Source of the DNA: Phytopythium helicoides
Taxonomy: Eukaryota > Oomycota > Peronosporomycetes > Pythiales > Pythiaceae
DNA: 64,000 nt
Assembly (NCBI GenBank): GCA_024867545.1
Contig: JANFNE010000077.1
Span: 22,356 to 86,355, forward strand
Reading direction: 5' to 3'
Positions 38,952 to 50,778 of the stretch are shown here, piece by piece. The notes under the pieces are model-generated. The model ran no database searches, was not told the origin of the DNA, and worked only from the letters and a program-made list of their open reading frames with translations. The stretch's first letter is position 1. The number at the start of each line of letters is the position of its first letter. The position numbers and the translations under genes are program-made.

Positions 38952-39024
38952 CTCTCCCAGCTGGGTTTGAACCAGCGACCTTGTGGTTAACAGCCACACG
39001 CTCTACCAACTGAGCTATAGGAGA
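38952..39024 (-). tRNA. tRNA-Asn: tRNA-Asn(GUU), copy 32
   Basis: Same tRNA as copy 1; 708 bp from copy 31 because of the deletion. Confidence 0.97.
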
Positions 39025-39673
39025 CCACATCGCCAACCACAAACACACAAACAACACATACTTGCCAACAAACACACGCCAACAAAAAACAAACACACAC
39101 TACACATACCATACAAACACACACACATTCACACACTACAAACAACACACAAACACACAAACAACACACTTACACAATTATACCATTCTTACCATCACAC
39201 CAATCATGCACACACAACAAACAACACACAACAAACAACTCACACAAATCACACAACTACACTCCCCACCAGACCTCCGTGTCCAAACGAACAAAAACGA
39301 GACGCATGGACGGCAAGATACTATGCATTATGGACGAGGACATCTGGAACCCTAGATGAAATCTAGAACGACGCTCGTCATGTCGGATCCGAGACCGATA
39401 TCCGAGCAAAGAAAGTGCAATACCGATGCAAGAGGCGAGCGATCAATGCGATGGTCAATTACGGATAGGAGAAGAAGGATAGGATGAGTAGGATGAAGAA
39501 GGGACGAGGGTGAAGCAATGATGATGATATTGAGAGCGATAGAGAATAGAGAATAGAGAATGGATTGTGTAGATTGTCGAGTATGTAAGGAGCAGCAAAA
39601 GGAAAGAATAAAAGTGGCAAGTGGATCGGTGGAAAGAAAGAGGAAGAGAGGAAAGGAAGGAAAGAAGAAGGAA

Positions 39674-39746
39674 CTCTCCCAGCTGGGTTTGAACCAGCGA
39701 CCTTGTGGTTAACAGCCACACGCTCTACCAACTGAGCTATAGGAGA
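39674..39746 (-). tRNA. tRNA-Asn: tRNA-Asn(GUU), copy 33
   Basis: Same tRNA as copy 1; standard unit. Confidence 0.97.
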
Positions 39747-40395
39747 CCACATCGCCAACCACAAACACACAAACAACACATACTTGCCAACAAACACACG
39801 CCAACAAAAAACAAACACACACTACACATACCATACAAACACACACACATTCACACACTACAAACAACACACAAACACACAAACAACACACTTACACAAT
39901 TATACCATTCTTACCATCACACCAATCATGCACACACAACAAACAACACACAACAAACAACTCACACAAATCACACAACTACACTCCCCACCAGACCTCC
40001 GTGTCCAAACGAACAAAAACGAGACGCATGGACGGCAAGATACTATGCATTATGGACGAGGACATCTGGAACCCTAGATGAAATCTAGAACGACGCTCGT
40101 CATGTCGGATCCGAGACCGATATCCGAGCAAAGAAAGTGCAATACCGATGCAAGAGGCGAGCGATCAATGCGATGGTCAATTACGGATAGGAGAAGAAGG
40201 ATAGGATGAGTAGGATGAAGAAGGGACGAGGGTGAAGCAATGATGATGATATTGAGAGCGATAGAGAATAGAGAATAGAGAATGGATTGTGTAGATTGTC
40301 GAGTATGTAAGGAGCAGCAAAAGGAAAGAATAAAAGTGGCAAGTGGATCGGTGGAAAGAAAGAGGAAGAGAGGAAAGGAAGGAAAGAAGAAGGAA

Positions 40396-40468
40396 CTCTC
40401 CCAGCTGGGTTTGAACCAGCGACCTTGTGGTTAACAGCCACACGCTCTACCAACTGAGCTATAGGAGA
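40396..40468 (-). tRNA. tRNA-Asn: tRNA-Asn(GUU), copy 34
   Basis: Same tRNA as copy 1; standard unit. Confidence 0.97.
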
Positions 40469-41117
40469 CCACATCGCCAACCACAAACACACAAACAACA
40501 CATACTTGCCAACAAACACACGCCAACAAAAAACAAACACACACTACACATACCATACAAACACACACACATTCACACACTACAAACAACACACAAACAC
40601 ACAAACAACACACTTACACAATTATACCATTCTTACCATCACACCAATCATGCACACACAACAAACAACACACAACAAACAACTCACACAAATCACACAA
40701 CTACACTCCCCACCAGACCTCCGTGTCCAAACGAACAAAAACGAGACGCATGGACGGCAAGATACTATGCATTATGGACGAGGACATCTGGAACCCTAGA
40801 TGAAATCTAGAACGACGCTCGTCATGTCGGATCCGAGACCGATATCCGAGCAAAGAAAGTGCAATACCGATGCAAGAGGCGAGCGATCAATGCGATGGTC
40901 GATTACGGATAGGAGAAGAAGGATAGGATGAGTAGGATGAAGAAGGGACGAGGGTGAAGCAATGATGATGATATTGAGAGCGATAGAGAATAGAGAATAG
41001 AGAATGGATTGTGTAGATTGTCGAGTATGTAAGGAGCAGCAAAAGGAAAGAATAAAAGTGGCAAGTGGATCGGTGGAAAGAAAGAGGAAGAGAGGAAAGG
41101 AAGGAAAGAAGAAGGAA

Positions 41118-41190
41118 CTCTCCCAGCTGGGTTTGAACCAGCGACCTTGTGGTTAACAGCCACACGCTCTACCAACTGAGCTATAGGAGA
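41118..41190 (-). tRNA. tRNA-Asn: tRNA-Asn(GUU), copy 35
   Basis: Same tRNA as copy 1; GATTACGG variant. Confidence 0.97.
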
Positions 41191-41839
41191 CCACATCGCC
41201 AACCACAAACACACAAACAACACATACTTGCCAACAAACACACGCCAACAAAAAACAAACACACACTACACATACCATACAAACACACACACATTCACAC
41301 ACTACAAACAACACACAAACACACAAACAACACACTTACACAATTATACCATTCTTACCATCACACCAATCATGCACACACAACAAACAACACACAACAA
41401 ACAACTCACACAAATCACACAACTACACTCCCCACCAGACCTCCGTGTCCAAACGAACAAAAACGAGACGCATGGACGGCAAGATACTATGCATTATGGA
41501 CGAGGACATCTGGAACCCTAGATGAAATCTAGAACGACGCTCGTCATGTCGGATCCGAGACCGATATCCGAGCAAAGAAAGTGCAATACCGATGCAAGAG
41601 GCGAGCGATCAATGCGATGGTCGATTACGGATAGGAGAAGAAGGATAGGATGAGTAGGATGAAGAAGGGACGAGGGTGAAGCAATGATGATGATATTGAC
41701 AGCGATAGAGAATAGAGAATAGAGAATGGATTGTGTAGATTGTCGAGTATGTAAGGAGCAGCAAAAGGAAAGAATAAAAGTGGCAAGTGGATCGGTGGAA
41801 AGAAAGAGGAAGAGAGGAAAGGAAGGAAAGAAGAAGGAA

Positions 41840-41912
41840 CTCTCCCAGCTGGGTTTGAACCAGCGACCTTGTGGTTAACAGCCACACGCTCTACCAACTG
41901 AGCTATAGGAGA
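41840..41912 (-). tRNA. tRNA-Asn: tRNA-Asn(GUU), copy 36
   Basis: Same tRNA as copy 1; first unit with TTGACAGCG instead of TTGAGAGCG, and GATTACGG. Confidence 0.97.
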
Positions 41913-42561
41913 CCACATCGCCAACCACAAACACACAAACAACACATACTTGCCAACAAACACACGCCAACAAAAAACAAACACACACTACACATACCAT
42001 ACAAACACACACACATTCACACACTACAAACAACACACAAACACACAAACAACACACTTACACAATTATACCATTCTTACCATCACACCAATCATGCACA
42101 CACAACAAACAACACACAACAAACAACTCACACAAATCACACAACTACACTCCCCACCAGACCTCCGTGTCCAAACGAACAAAAACGAGACGCATGGACG
42201 GCAAGATACTATGCATTATGGACGAGGACATCTGGAACCCTAGATGAAATCTAGAACGACGCTCGTCATGTCGGATCCGAGACCGATATCCGAGCAAAGA
42301 AAGTGCAATACCGATGCAAGAGGCGAGCGATCAATGCGATGGTCAATTACGGATAGGAGAAGAAGGATAGGATGAGTAGGATGAAGAAGGGACGAGGGTG
42401 AAGCAATGATGATGATATTGAGAGCGATAGAGAATAGAGAATAGAGAATGGATTGTGTAGATTGTCGAGTATGTAAGGAGCAGCAAAAGGAAAGAATAAA
42501 AGTGGCAAGTGGATCGGTGGAAAGAAAGAGGAAGAGAGGAAAGGAAGGAAAGAAGAAGGAA

Positions 42562-42634
42562 CTCTCCCAGCTGGGTTTGAACCAGCGACCTTGTGGTTAA
42601 CAGCCACACGCTCTACCAACTGAGCTATAGGAGA
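42562..42634 (-). tRNA. tRNA-Asn: tRNA-Asn(GUU), copy 37
   Basis: Same tRNA as copy 1; reverts to TTGAGAGCG and AATTACGG between variant units. Confidence 0.97.
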
Positions 42635-43283
42635 CCACATCGCCAACCACAAACACACAAACAACACATACTTGCCAACAAACACACGCCAACAAAAAAC
42701 AAACACACACTACACATACCATACAAACACACACACATTCACACACTACAAACAACACACAAACACACAAACAACACACTTACACAATTATACCATTCTT
42801 ACCATCACACCAATCATGCACACACAACAAACAACACACAACAAACAACTCACACAAATCACACAACTACACTCCCCACCAGACCTCCGTGTCCAAACGA
42901 ACAAAAACGAGACGCATGGACGGCAAGATACTATGCATTATGGACGAGGACATCTGGAACCCTAGATGAAATCTAGAACGACGCTCGTCATGTCGGATCC
43001 GAGACCGATATCCGAGCAAAGAAAGTGCAATACCGATGCAAGAGGCGAGCGATCAATGCGATGGTCAATTACGGATAGGAGAAGAAGGATAGGATGAGTA
43101 GGATGAAGAAGGGACGAGGGTGAAGCAATGATGATGATATTGACAGCGATAGAGAATAGAGAATAGAGAATGGATTGTGTAGATTGTCGAGTATGTAAGG
43201 AGCAGCAAAAGGAAAGAATAAAAGTGGCAAGTGGATCGGTGGAAAGAAAGAGGAAGAGAGGAAAGGAAGGAAAGAAGAAGGAA

Positions 43284-43356
43284 CTCTCCCAGCTGGGTTT
43301 GAACCAGCGACCTTGTGGTTAACAGCCACACGCTCTACCAACTGAGCTATAGGAGA
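43284..43356 (-). tRNA. tRNA-Asn: tRNA-Asn(GUU), copy 38
   Basis: Same tRNA as copy 1; TTGACAGCG with AATTACGG. Confidence 0.97.
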
Positions 43357-44005
43357 CCACATCGCCAACCACAAACACACAAACAACACATACTTGCCAA
43401 CAAACACACGCCAACAAAAAACAAACACACACTACACATACCATACAAACACACACACATTCACACACTACAAACAACACACAAACACACAAACAACACA
43501 CTTACACAATTATACCATTCTTACCATCACACCAATCATGCACACACAACAAACAACACACAACAAACAACTCACACAAATCACACAACTACACTCCCCA
43601 CCAGACCTCCGTGTCCAAACGAACAAAAACGAGACGCATGGACGGCAAGATACTATGCATTATGGACGAGGACATCTGGAACCCTAGATGAAATCTAGAA
43701 CGACGCTCGTCATGTCGGATCCGAGACCGATATCCGAGCAAAGAAAGTGCAATACCGATGCAAGAGGCGAGCGATCAATGCGATGGTCGATTACGGATAG
43801 GAGAAGAAGGATAGGATGAGTAGGATGAAGAAGGGACGAGGGTGAAGCAATGATGATGATATTGACAGCGATAGAGAATAGAGAATAGAGAATGGATTGT
43901 GTAGATTGTCGAGTATGTAAGGAGCAGCAAAAGGAAAGAATAAAAGTGGCAAGTGGATCGGTGGAAAGAAAGAGGAAGAGAGGAAAGGAAGGAAAGAAGA
44001 AGGAA

Positions 44006-44078
44006 CTCTCCCAGCTGGGTTTGAACCAGCGACCTTGTGGTTAACAGCCACACGCTCTACCAACTGAGCTATAGGAGA
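44006..44078 (-). tRNA. tRNA-Asn: tRNA-Asn(GUU), copy 39
   Basis: Same tRNA as copy 1; TTGACAGCG with GATTACGG. Confidence 0.97.
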
Positions 44079-44727
44079 CCACATCGCCAACCACAAACAC
44101 ACAAACAACACATACTTGCCAACAAACACACGCCAACAAAAAACAAACACACACTACACATACCATACAAACACACACACATTCACACACTACAAACAAC
44201 ACACAAACACACAAACAACACACTTACACAATTATACCATTCTTACCATCACACCAATCATGCACACACAACAAACAACACACAACAAACAACTCACACA
44301 AATCACACAACTACACTCCCCACCAGACCTCCGTGTCCAAACGAACAAAAACGAGACGCATGGACGGCAAGATACTATGCATTATGGACGAGGACATCTG
44401 GAACCCTAGATGAAATCTAGAACGACGCTCGTCATGTCGGATCCGAGACCGATATCCGAGCAAAGAAAGTGCAATACCGATGCAAGAGGCGAGCGATCAA
44501 TGCGATGGTCGATTACGGATAGGAGAAGAAGGATAGGATGAGTAGGATGAAGAAGGGACGAGGGTGAAGCAATGATGATGATATTGACAGCGATAGAGAA
44601 TAGAGAATAGAGAATGGATTGTGTAGATTGTCGAGTATGTAAGGAGCAGCAAAAGGAAAGAATAAAAGTGGCAAGTGGATCGGTGGAAAGAAAGAGGAAG
44701 AGAGGAAAGGAAGGAAAGAAGAAGGAA

Positions 44728-44800
44728 CTCTCCCAGCTGGGTTTGAACCAGCGACCTTGTGGTTAACAGCCACACGCTCTACCAACTGAGCTATAGGAGA
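44728..44800 (-). tRNA. tRNA-Asn: tRNA-Asn(GUU), copy 40
   Basis: Same tRNA as copy 1; TTGACAGCG with GATTACGG. Confidence 0.97.
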
Positions 44801-45449
44801 CCACATCGCCAACCACAAACACACAAACAACACATACTTGCCAACAAACACACGCCAACAAAAAACAAACACACACTACACATACCATACAAACACACAC
44901 ACATTCACACACTACAAACAACACACAAACACACAAACAACACACTTACACAATTATACCATTCTTACCATCACACCAATCATGCACACACAACAAACAA
45001 CACACAACAAACAACTCACACAAATCACACAACTACACTCCCCACCAGACCTCCGTGTCCAAACGAACAAAAACGAGACGCATGGACGGCAAGATACTAT
45101 GCATTATGGACGAGGACATCTGGAACCCTAGATGAAATCTAGAACGACGCTCGTCATGTCGGATCCGAGACCGATATCCGAGCAAAGAAAGTGCAATACC
45201 GATGCAAGAGGCGAGCGATCAATGCGATGGTCAATTACGGATAGGAGAAGAAGGATAGGATGAGTAGGATGAAGAAGGGACGAGGGTGAAGCAATGATGA
45301 TGATATTGACAGCGATAGAGAATAGAGAATAGAGAATGGATTGTGTAGATTGTAGAGTATGTAAGGAGCAGCAAAAGGAAAGAATAAAAGTGGCAAGTGG
45401 ATCGGTGGAAAGAAAGAGGAAGAGAGGAAAGGAAGGAAAGAAGAAGGAA

Positions 45450-45522
45450 CTCTCCCAGCTGGGTTTGAACCAGCGACCTTGTGGTTAACAGCCACACGCT
45501 CTACCAACTGAGCTATAGGAGA
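45450..45522 (-). tRNA. tRNA-Asn: tRNA-Asn(GUU), copy 41
   Basis: Same tRNA as copy 1; TTGACAGCG with AATTACGG and a private C-to-A near 45354 (TTGTAGAGTATG). Confidence 0.97.
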
Positions 45523-46171
45523 CCACATCGCCAACCACAAACACACAAACAACACATACTTGCCAACAAACACACGCCAACAAAAAACAAACACACACTA
45601 CACATACCATACAAACACACACACATTCACACACTACAAACAACACACAAACACACAAACAACACACTTACACAATTATACCATTCTTACCATCACACCA
45701 ATCATGCACACACAACAAACAACACACAACAAACAACTCACACAAATCACACAACTACACTCCCCACCAGACCTCCGTGTCCAAACGAACAAAAACGAGA
45801 CGCATGGACGGCAAGATACTATGCATTATGGACGAGGACATCTGGAACCCTAGATGAAATCTAGAACGACGCTCGTCATGTCGGATCCGAGACCGATATC
45901 CGAGCAAAGAAAGTGCAATACCGATGCAAGAGGCGAGCGATCAATGCGATGGTCGATTACGGATAGGAGAAGAAGGATAGGATGAGTAGGATGAAGAAGG
46001 GACGAGGGTGAAGCAATGATGATGATATTGACAGCGATAGAGAATAGAGAATAGAGAATGGATTGTGTAGATTGTCGAGTATGTAAGGAGCAGCAAAAGG
46101 AAAGAATAAAAGTGGCAAGTGGATCGGTGGAAAGAAAGAGGAAGAGAGGAAAGGAAGGAAAGAAGAAGGAA

Positions 46172-46244
46172 CTCTCCCAGCTGGGTTTGAACCAGCGACC
46201 TTGTGGTTAACAGCCACACGCTCTACCAACTGAGCTATAGGAGA
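46172..46244 (-). tRNA. tRNA-Asn: tRNA-Asn(GUU), copy 42
   Basis: Same tRNA as copy 1; TTGACAGCG with GATTACGG. Confidence 0.97.
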
Positions 46245-46893
46245 CCACATCGCCAACCACAAACACACAAACAACACATACTTGCCAACAAACACACGCC
46301 AACAAAAAACAAACACACACTACACATACCATACAAACACACACACATTCACACACTACAAACAACACACAAACACACAAACAACACACTTACACAATTA
46401 TACCATTCTTACCATCACACCAATCATGCACACACAACAAACAACACACAACAAACAACTCACACAAATCACACAACTACACTCCCCACCAGACCTCCGT
46501 GTCCAAACGAACAAAAACGAGACGCATGGACGGCAAGATACTATGCATTATGGACGAGGACATCTGGAACCCTAGATGAAATCTAGAACGACGCTCGTCA
46601 TGTCGGATCCGAGACCGATATCCGAGCAAAGAAAGTGCAATACCGATGCAAGAGGCGAGCGATCAATGCGATGGTCGATTACGGATAGGAGAAGAAGGAT
46701 AGGATGAGTAGGATGAAGAAGGGACGAGGGTGAAGCAATGATGATGATATTGACAGCGATAGAGAATAGAGAATAGAGAATGGATTGTGTAGATTGTCGA
46801 GTATGTAAGGAGCAGCAAAAGGAAAGAATAAAAGTGGCAAGTGGATCGGTGGAAAGAAAGAGGAAGAGAGGAAAGGAAGGAAAGAAGAAGGAA

Positions 46894-46966
46894 CTCTCCC
46901 AGCTGGGTTTGAACCAGCGACCTTGTGGTTAACAGCCACACGCTCTACCAACTGAGCTATAGGAGA
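46894..46966 (-). tRNA. tRNA-Asn: tRNA-Asn(GUU), copy 43
   Basis: Same tRNA as copy 1; TTGACAGCG with GATTACGG. Confidence 0.97.
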
Positions 46967-47615
46967 CCACATCGCCAACCACAAACACACAAACAACACA
47001 TACTTGCCAACAAACACACGCCAACAAAAAACAAACACACACTACACATACCATACAAACACACACACATTCACACACTACAAACAACACACAAACACAC
47101 AAACAACACACTTACACAATTATACCATTCTTACCATCACACCAATCATGCACACACAACAAACAACACACAACAAACAACTCACACAAATCACACAACT
47201 ACACTCCCCACCAGACCTCCGTGTCCAAACGAACAAAAACGAGACGCATGGACGGCAAGATACTATGCATTATGGACGAGGACATCTGGAACCCTAGATG
47301 AAATCTAGAACGACGCTCGTCATGTCGGATCCGAGACCGATATCCGAGCAAAGAAAGTGCAATACCGATGCAAGAGGCGAGCGATCAATGCGATGGTCGA
47401 TTACGGATAGGAGAAGAAGGATAGGATGAGTAGGATGAAGAAGGGACGAGGGTGAAGCAATGATGATGATATTGACAGCGATAGAGAATAGAGAATAGAG
47501 AATGGATTGTGTAGATTGTCGAGTATGTAAGGAGCAGCAAAAGGAAAGAATAAAAGTGGCAAGTGGATCGGTGGAAAGAAAGAGGAAGAGAGGAAAGGAA
47601 GGAAAGAAGAAGGAA

Positions 47616-47688
47616 CTCTCCCAGCTGGGTTTGAACCAGCGACCTTGTGGTTAACAGCCACACGCTCTACCAACTGAGCTATAGGAGA
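47616..47688 (-). tRNA. tRNA-Asn: tRNA-Asn(GUU), copy 44
   Basis: Same tRNA as copy 1; TTGACAGCG with GATTACGG. Confidence 0.97.
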
Positions 47689-48337
47689 CCACATCGCCAA
47701 CCACAAACACACAAACAACACATACTTGCCAACAAACACACGCCAACAAAAAACAAACACACACTACACATACCATACAAACACACACACATTCACACAC
47801 TACAAACAACACACAAACACACAAACAACACACTTACACAATTATACCATTCTTACCATCACACCAATCATGCACACACAACAAACAACACACAACAAAC
47901 AACTCACACAAATCACACAACTACACTCCCCACCAGACCTCCGTGTCCAAACGAACAAAAACGAGACGCATGGACGGCAAGATACTATGCATTATGGACG
48001 AGGACATCTGGAACCCTAGATGAAATCTAGAACGACGCTCGTCATGTCGGATCCGAGACCGATATCCGAGCAAAGAAAGTGCAATACCGATGCAAGAGGC
48101 GAGCGATCAATGCGATGGTCGATTACGGATAGGAGAAGAAGGATAGGATGAGTAGGATGAAGAAGGGACGAGGGTGAAGCAATGATGATGATATTGACAG
48201 CGATAGAGAATAGAGAATAGAGAATGGATTGTGTAGATTGTCGAGTATGTAAGGAGCAGCAAAAGGAAAGAATAAAAGTGGCAAGTGGATCGGTGGAAAG
48301 AAAGAGGAAGAGAGGAAAGGAAGGAAAGAAGAAGGAA

Positions 48338-48410
48338 CTCTCCCAGCTGGGTTTGAACCAGCGACCTTGTGGTTAACAGCCACACGCTCTACCAACTGAG
48401 CTATAGGAGA
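48338..48410 (-). tRNA. tRNA-Asn: tRNA-Asn(GUU), copy 45 (last)
   Basis: Same tRNA as copy 1; TTGACAGCG with GATTACGG. The next unit is cut off at 49020, before its tRNA. Confidence 0.97.
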
Positions 48411-49049
48411 CCACATCGCCAACCACAAACACACAAACAACACATACTTGCCAACAAACACACGCCAACAAAAAACAAACACACACTACACATACCATAC
48501 AAACACACACACATTCACACACTACAAACAACACACAAACACACAAACAACACACTTACACAATTATACCATTCTTACCATCACACCAATCATGCACACA
48601 CAACAAACAACACACAACAAACAACTCACACAAATCACACAACTACACTCCCCACCAGACCTCCGTGTCCAAACGAACAAAAACGAGACGCATGGACGGC
48701 AAGATACTATGCATTATGGACGAGGACATCTGGAACCCTAGATGAAATCTAGAACGACGCTCGTCATGTCGGATCCGAGACCGATATCCGAGCAAAGAAA
48801 GTGCAATACCGATGCAAGAGGCGAGCGATCAATGCGATGGTCGATTACGGATAGGAGAAGAAGGATAGGATGAGTAGGATGAAGAAGGGACGAGGGTGAA
48901 GCAATGATGATGATATTGACAGCGATAGAGAATAGAGAATAGAGAATGGATTGTGTAGATTGTCGAGTATGTAAGGAGCAGCAAAAGGAAAGAATAAAAG
49001 TGGCAAGTGGATCGGTGGAATAATCTTTTTTTTGCTTGCTGAGGCGAAG

Positions 49050-49099
49050 CGGTGTATCTATTGACAACCTACTACGGTGTATCTATTGACAACCTTCTA
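49050..49099. repeat. 25-bp tandem duplication next to the array
   Basis: CGGTGTATCTATTGACAACC plus five bases is repeated twice head to tail with one mismatch (CTACTA versus TTCTA at the end). It lies 30 bp beyond the array's right edge. Confidence 0.85.
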
Positions 49100-49177
49100 C
49101 AATCCCAAGTCTAAAACAGAAAGATGGGAGGTAGGTTTGAGGTGGCTTCGTCGTACATGTGAGGTTTAGTCTAAGAT

Positions 49178-49699
49178 ATGACAGATATGCTGGGGCTGTA
49201 CACAATGAACACCATAATGGGTGGCACTGTTTTGGATCGGGACCAAGCTTGTGCCAGTGAAGTACTGCCGATGTACGGAACCTGTTCGTTTGCAACGACC
49301 TTCCGTTTAATCTCAGAAATGGCGAGTATCACGTTTATTGATGTCGTTGGAAATGCGGCACGTGGCTCATTGCTCAACGTCGAAGTACCTAGGCGCTTTC
49401 CTCACGTAAACGTGATATGGCTCAATGGACCCAGGCAACCCGATTCCACGTCTTGTGGGGTCATGGCTTTTGCTCAAGTGTATGCTCTCATCAATGACTC
49501 TTCAAGGTTTTCACCTACAAAAGTTGTAACGGTTGAACACGTGTGCCGAATGCGGATGAGAATTCTGTGGCACACGCTCTGCCAGACTCACAAGGTGTCA
49601 CTTCCTGCTGAGCGCTGGCTAGCTTGGCTTGGGACTCTGGACGCTCTTGGTCAACATTTTGAAAAAGACATGTCAAAGCTGTGGCAACTTGCACGTTGA
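49178..49699 (+). pseudogene. Ulp1/SENP-type (C48) cysteine peptidase fragment, probably transposon-derived
   Basis: The 173-codon ORF contains RQPDSTSCGVMAFAQVYALI. The glutamine Q87 and nucleophile C93 are spaced as in Ulp1-family peptidases (QxDxxxCG). The upstream His and Asp of the triad are not visible and a stop lies just before the ATG, so only the C-terminal part of the domain remains. Ulp1-like domains are common cargo of MULE and other eukaryotic DNA transposons, which fits the surroundings. It may be an exon of a larger decayed gene. Confidence 0.55.
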
Positions 49700-49810
49700 T
49701 GACTCAATACACATGCCCCTTACCGGTCTTCCTTTCATTGCTTCTTGCACATGGCATTGAAGAGCACGCTGAAAGTTGGTACACAGAGCTCGTCAGACTT
49801 TAGCATATGT

Positions 49811-50491
49811 TCAATCACACTCCCACTGCTCTCCTGCTTGAACCCGGGCAACTCCTTGCGCAATTGAACGCGGTTGTGGAGGTTGAGTCTCACAAAGAAA
49901 GATCACAGCATATCCCATGCCTCGAATGCGCTGGTGGCTTCGCGGATCATTGCTTGATACACAGGGCTCAGGTTTTACTATGACAGCGAGGGCCTTGAGA
50001 TCAGCCGCTTTCCATTCTGCGGTCTCCCACAGCACCGCATGTTCAGGCTTGATCTCAACGTGGTGAAGTAGCTATTTTTAGTGTAAGAGTCATGCGCTCC
50101 ATGAACTCCCACACGAAGTAGTTGTTGTCCGTCGGGATCTCGTTGGGGCAATTGGGTTCATATCCTTTAACGCGGTGCTCTATCTCGTGCAGCGCAGAAT
50201 GGAACGTGAGATTGATCTGGCTGTAGTTATTGCATATCCTACGCATGTCTGCTACCTCTGCATCCTTCTTGAACACGCCTGTCAACGTCAACGCTATCTA
50301 GAACCTTCTGTGACAAACATTCTTGAGCAAGGCTGCCTTTGAATGTGGACCACATCATGGTACTGGAGCCACTGGCCTTGACATGCATCCCTCAGAAAAT
50401 GAGACTGAGAATAGTACTGTGCAAAAGCTTTTGTGAGACTTTCTCTTGCTTGATTGCTCTGCACAAAATTCCAACTTTGGAACCACCGCAA
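49811..50491 (-). pseudogene. Frameshifted gene of unknown family
   Basis: Three consecutive minus-strand stretches in different frames read like one protein: 50491-50294, 50291-50055 and about 50065-49811. Clear protein-like segments include NLTFHSALHEIEHRVKGYEP, PTDNNYFVWEFMERMTL and AVLWETAEWKAADLKALAVI. I do not recognise the family. Two frameshifts make it a pseudogene. Its upstream edge coincides with the proposed Helitron 3' end at 50491/50492, suggesting the Helitron landed in it. Confidence 0.4.
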
Positions 50492-50514
50492 CTAGATGCT
50501 GCGCGTGACGCAGC
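50492..50514 (-). other. Candidate Helitron 3' terminus (hairpin + CTAG)
   Basis: Read on the minus strand this is a perfect 6-bp hairpin GCTGCG-TCACG-CGCAGC followed by AT and then CTAG, with T as the next flanking base. Helitrons end in a short GC hairpin followed by CTRR and insert before T. The orientation agrees with the minus-strand Rep-helicase. The hairpin is nearer to the end (2 nt) than the usual 10-12 nt, so this is a candidate only. Confidence 0.4.
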
Positions 50515-50703
50515 TTGGGCTGGGAGTAGGCTCTTCGTGGGCTCTTTGGTGGGTCGCAGCGGCAAATTGGGATCGAGTGTGTCGCTATATTCACTTTAGT
50601 GACATGTGTACATTCCAGCAACACCCTCGTTCTGCCGAAGTTTGCTCCTGATCATGCAAGTTGCACTTTGACATTCGCGTATCCACAGGTAAGCACTCTC
50701 AGT

Positions 50704-50741
50704 GTGGTGGTGGTGGTGGTCGTGGTGGTGGTGGTGGTGGG
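50704..50741. repeat. (GTG)n microsatellite
   Basis: A run of GTG/GGT triplets with a single CGT interruption, located in the leader of the accessory ORF downstream. Confidence 0.9.
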
Positions 50742-50778
50742 TGGCGCGGAGTCTAATGCCAAAGGTGACGGGCAGCTC

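Larger units (their letters stand above)
16289..49020. repeat. 32.7-kb tandem array of a ~722-bp unit, each complete unit carrying one tRNA-Asn gene
   Basis: The array has 45 units with a complete tRNA gene and a truncated 46th unit (48752-49020) that stops before its tRNA. Unit length is 722 bp except unit 1 (703 bp, one 19-bp CA-rich block fewer), small indels near 21480 (-2) and 21838 (+8), and a 14-bp deletion near 38515. Each unit runs: about 90 bp of mixed sequence, about 210 bp of almost pure purine on the plus strand, the tRNA on the minus strand, about 240 bp of CA-rich and nearly G-free sequence, then a 15-nt palindrome (CTAGAT-GAA-ATCTAG). Single-base variants are shared in blocks of units, a sign of ongoing homogenisation by unequal exchange or conversion. 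Small ORFs recurring in every unit are translations of the tRNA and simple sequence. Confidence 0.97.

Noticed and set aside
16289..49020. CRISPR array or rDNA/5S repeat
   Set aside because: The 722-bp unit is far too long and uniform for CRISPR, has no variable spacers, and contains tRNA-Asn rather than 5S or rRNA sequence.
16378..49067. Repeated ORFs of 60-154 codons on both strands in the array
   Set aside because: They are the same translations in every unit. The segment SPIAQLVERVAVNHKVAGSNP is the classic spurious translation of a tRNA gene, and the rest is translated simple sequence.
50294..50624. Functional ORFs around the Helitron border
   Set aside because: They use non-ATG starts, cross the proposed border and show frameshifts, so I treat them as one decayed gene plus flank.
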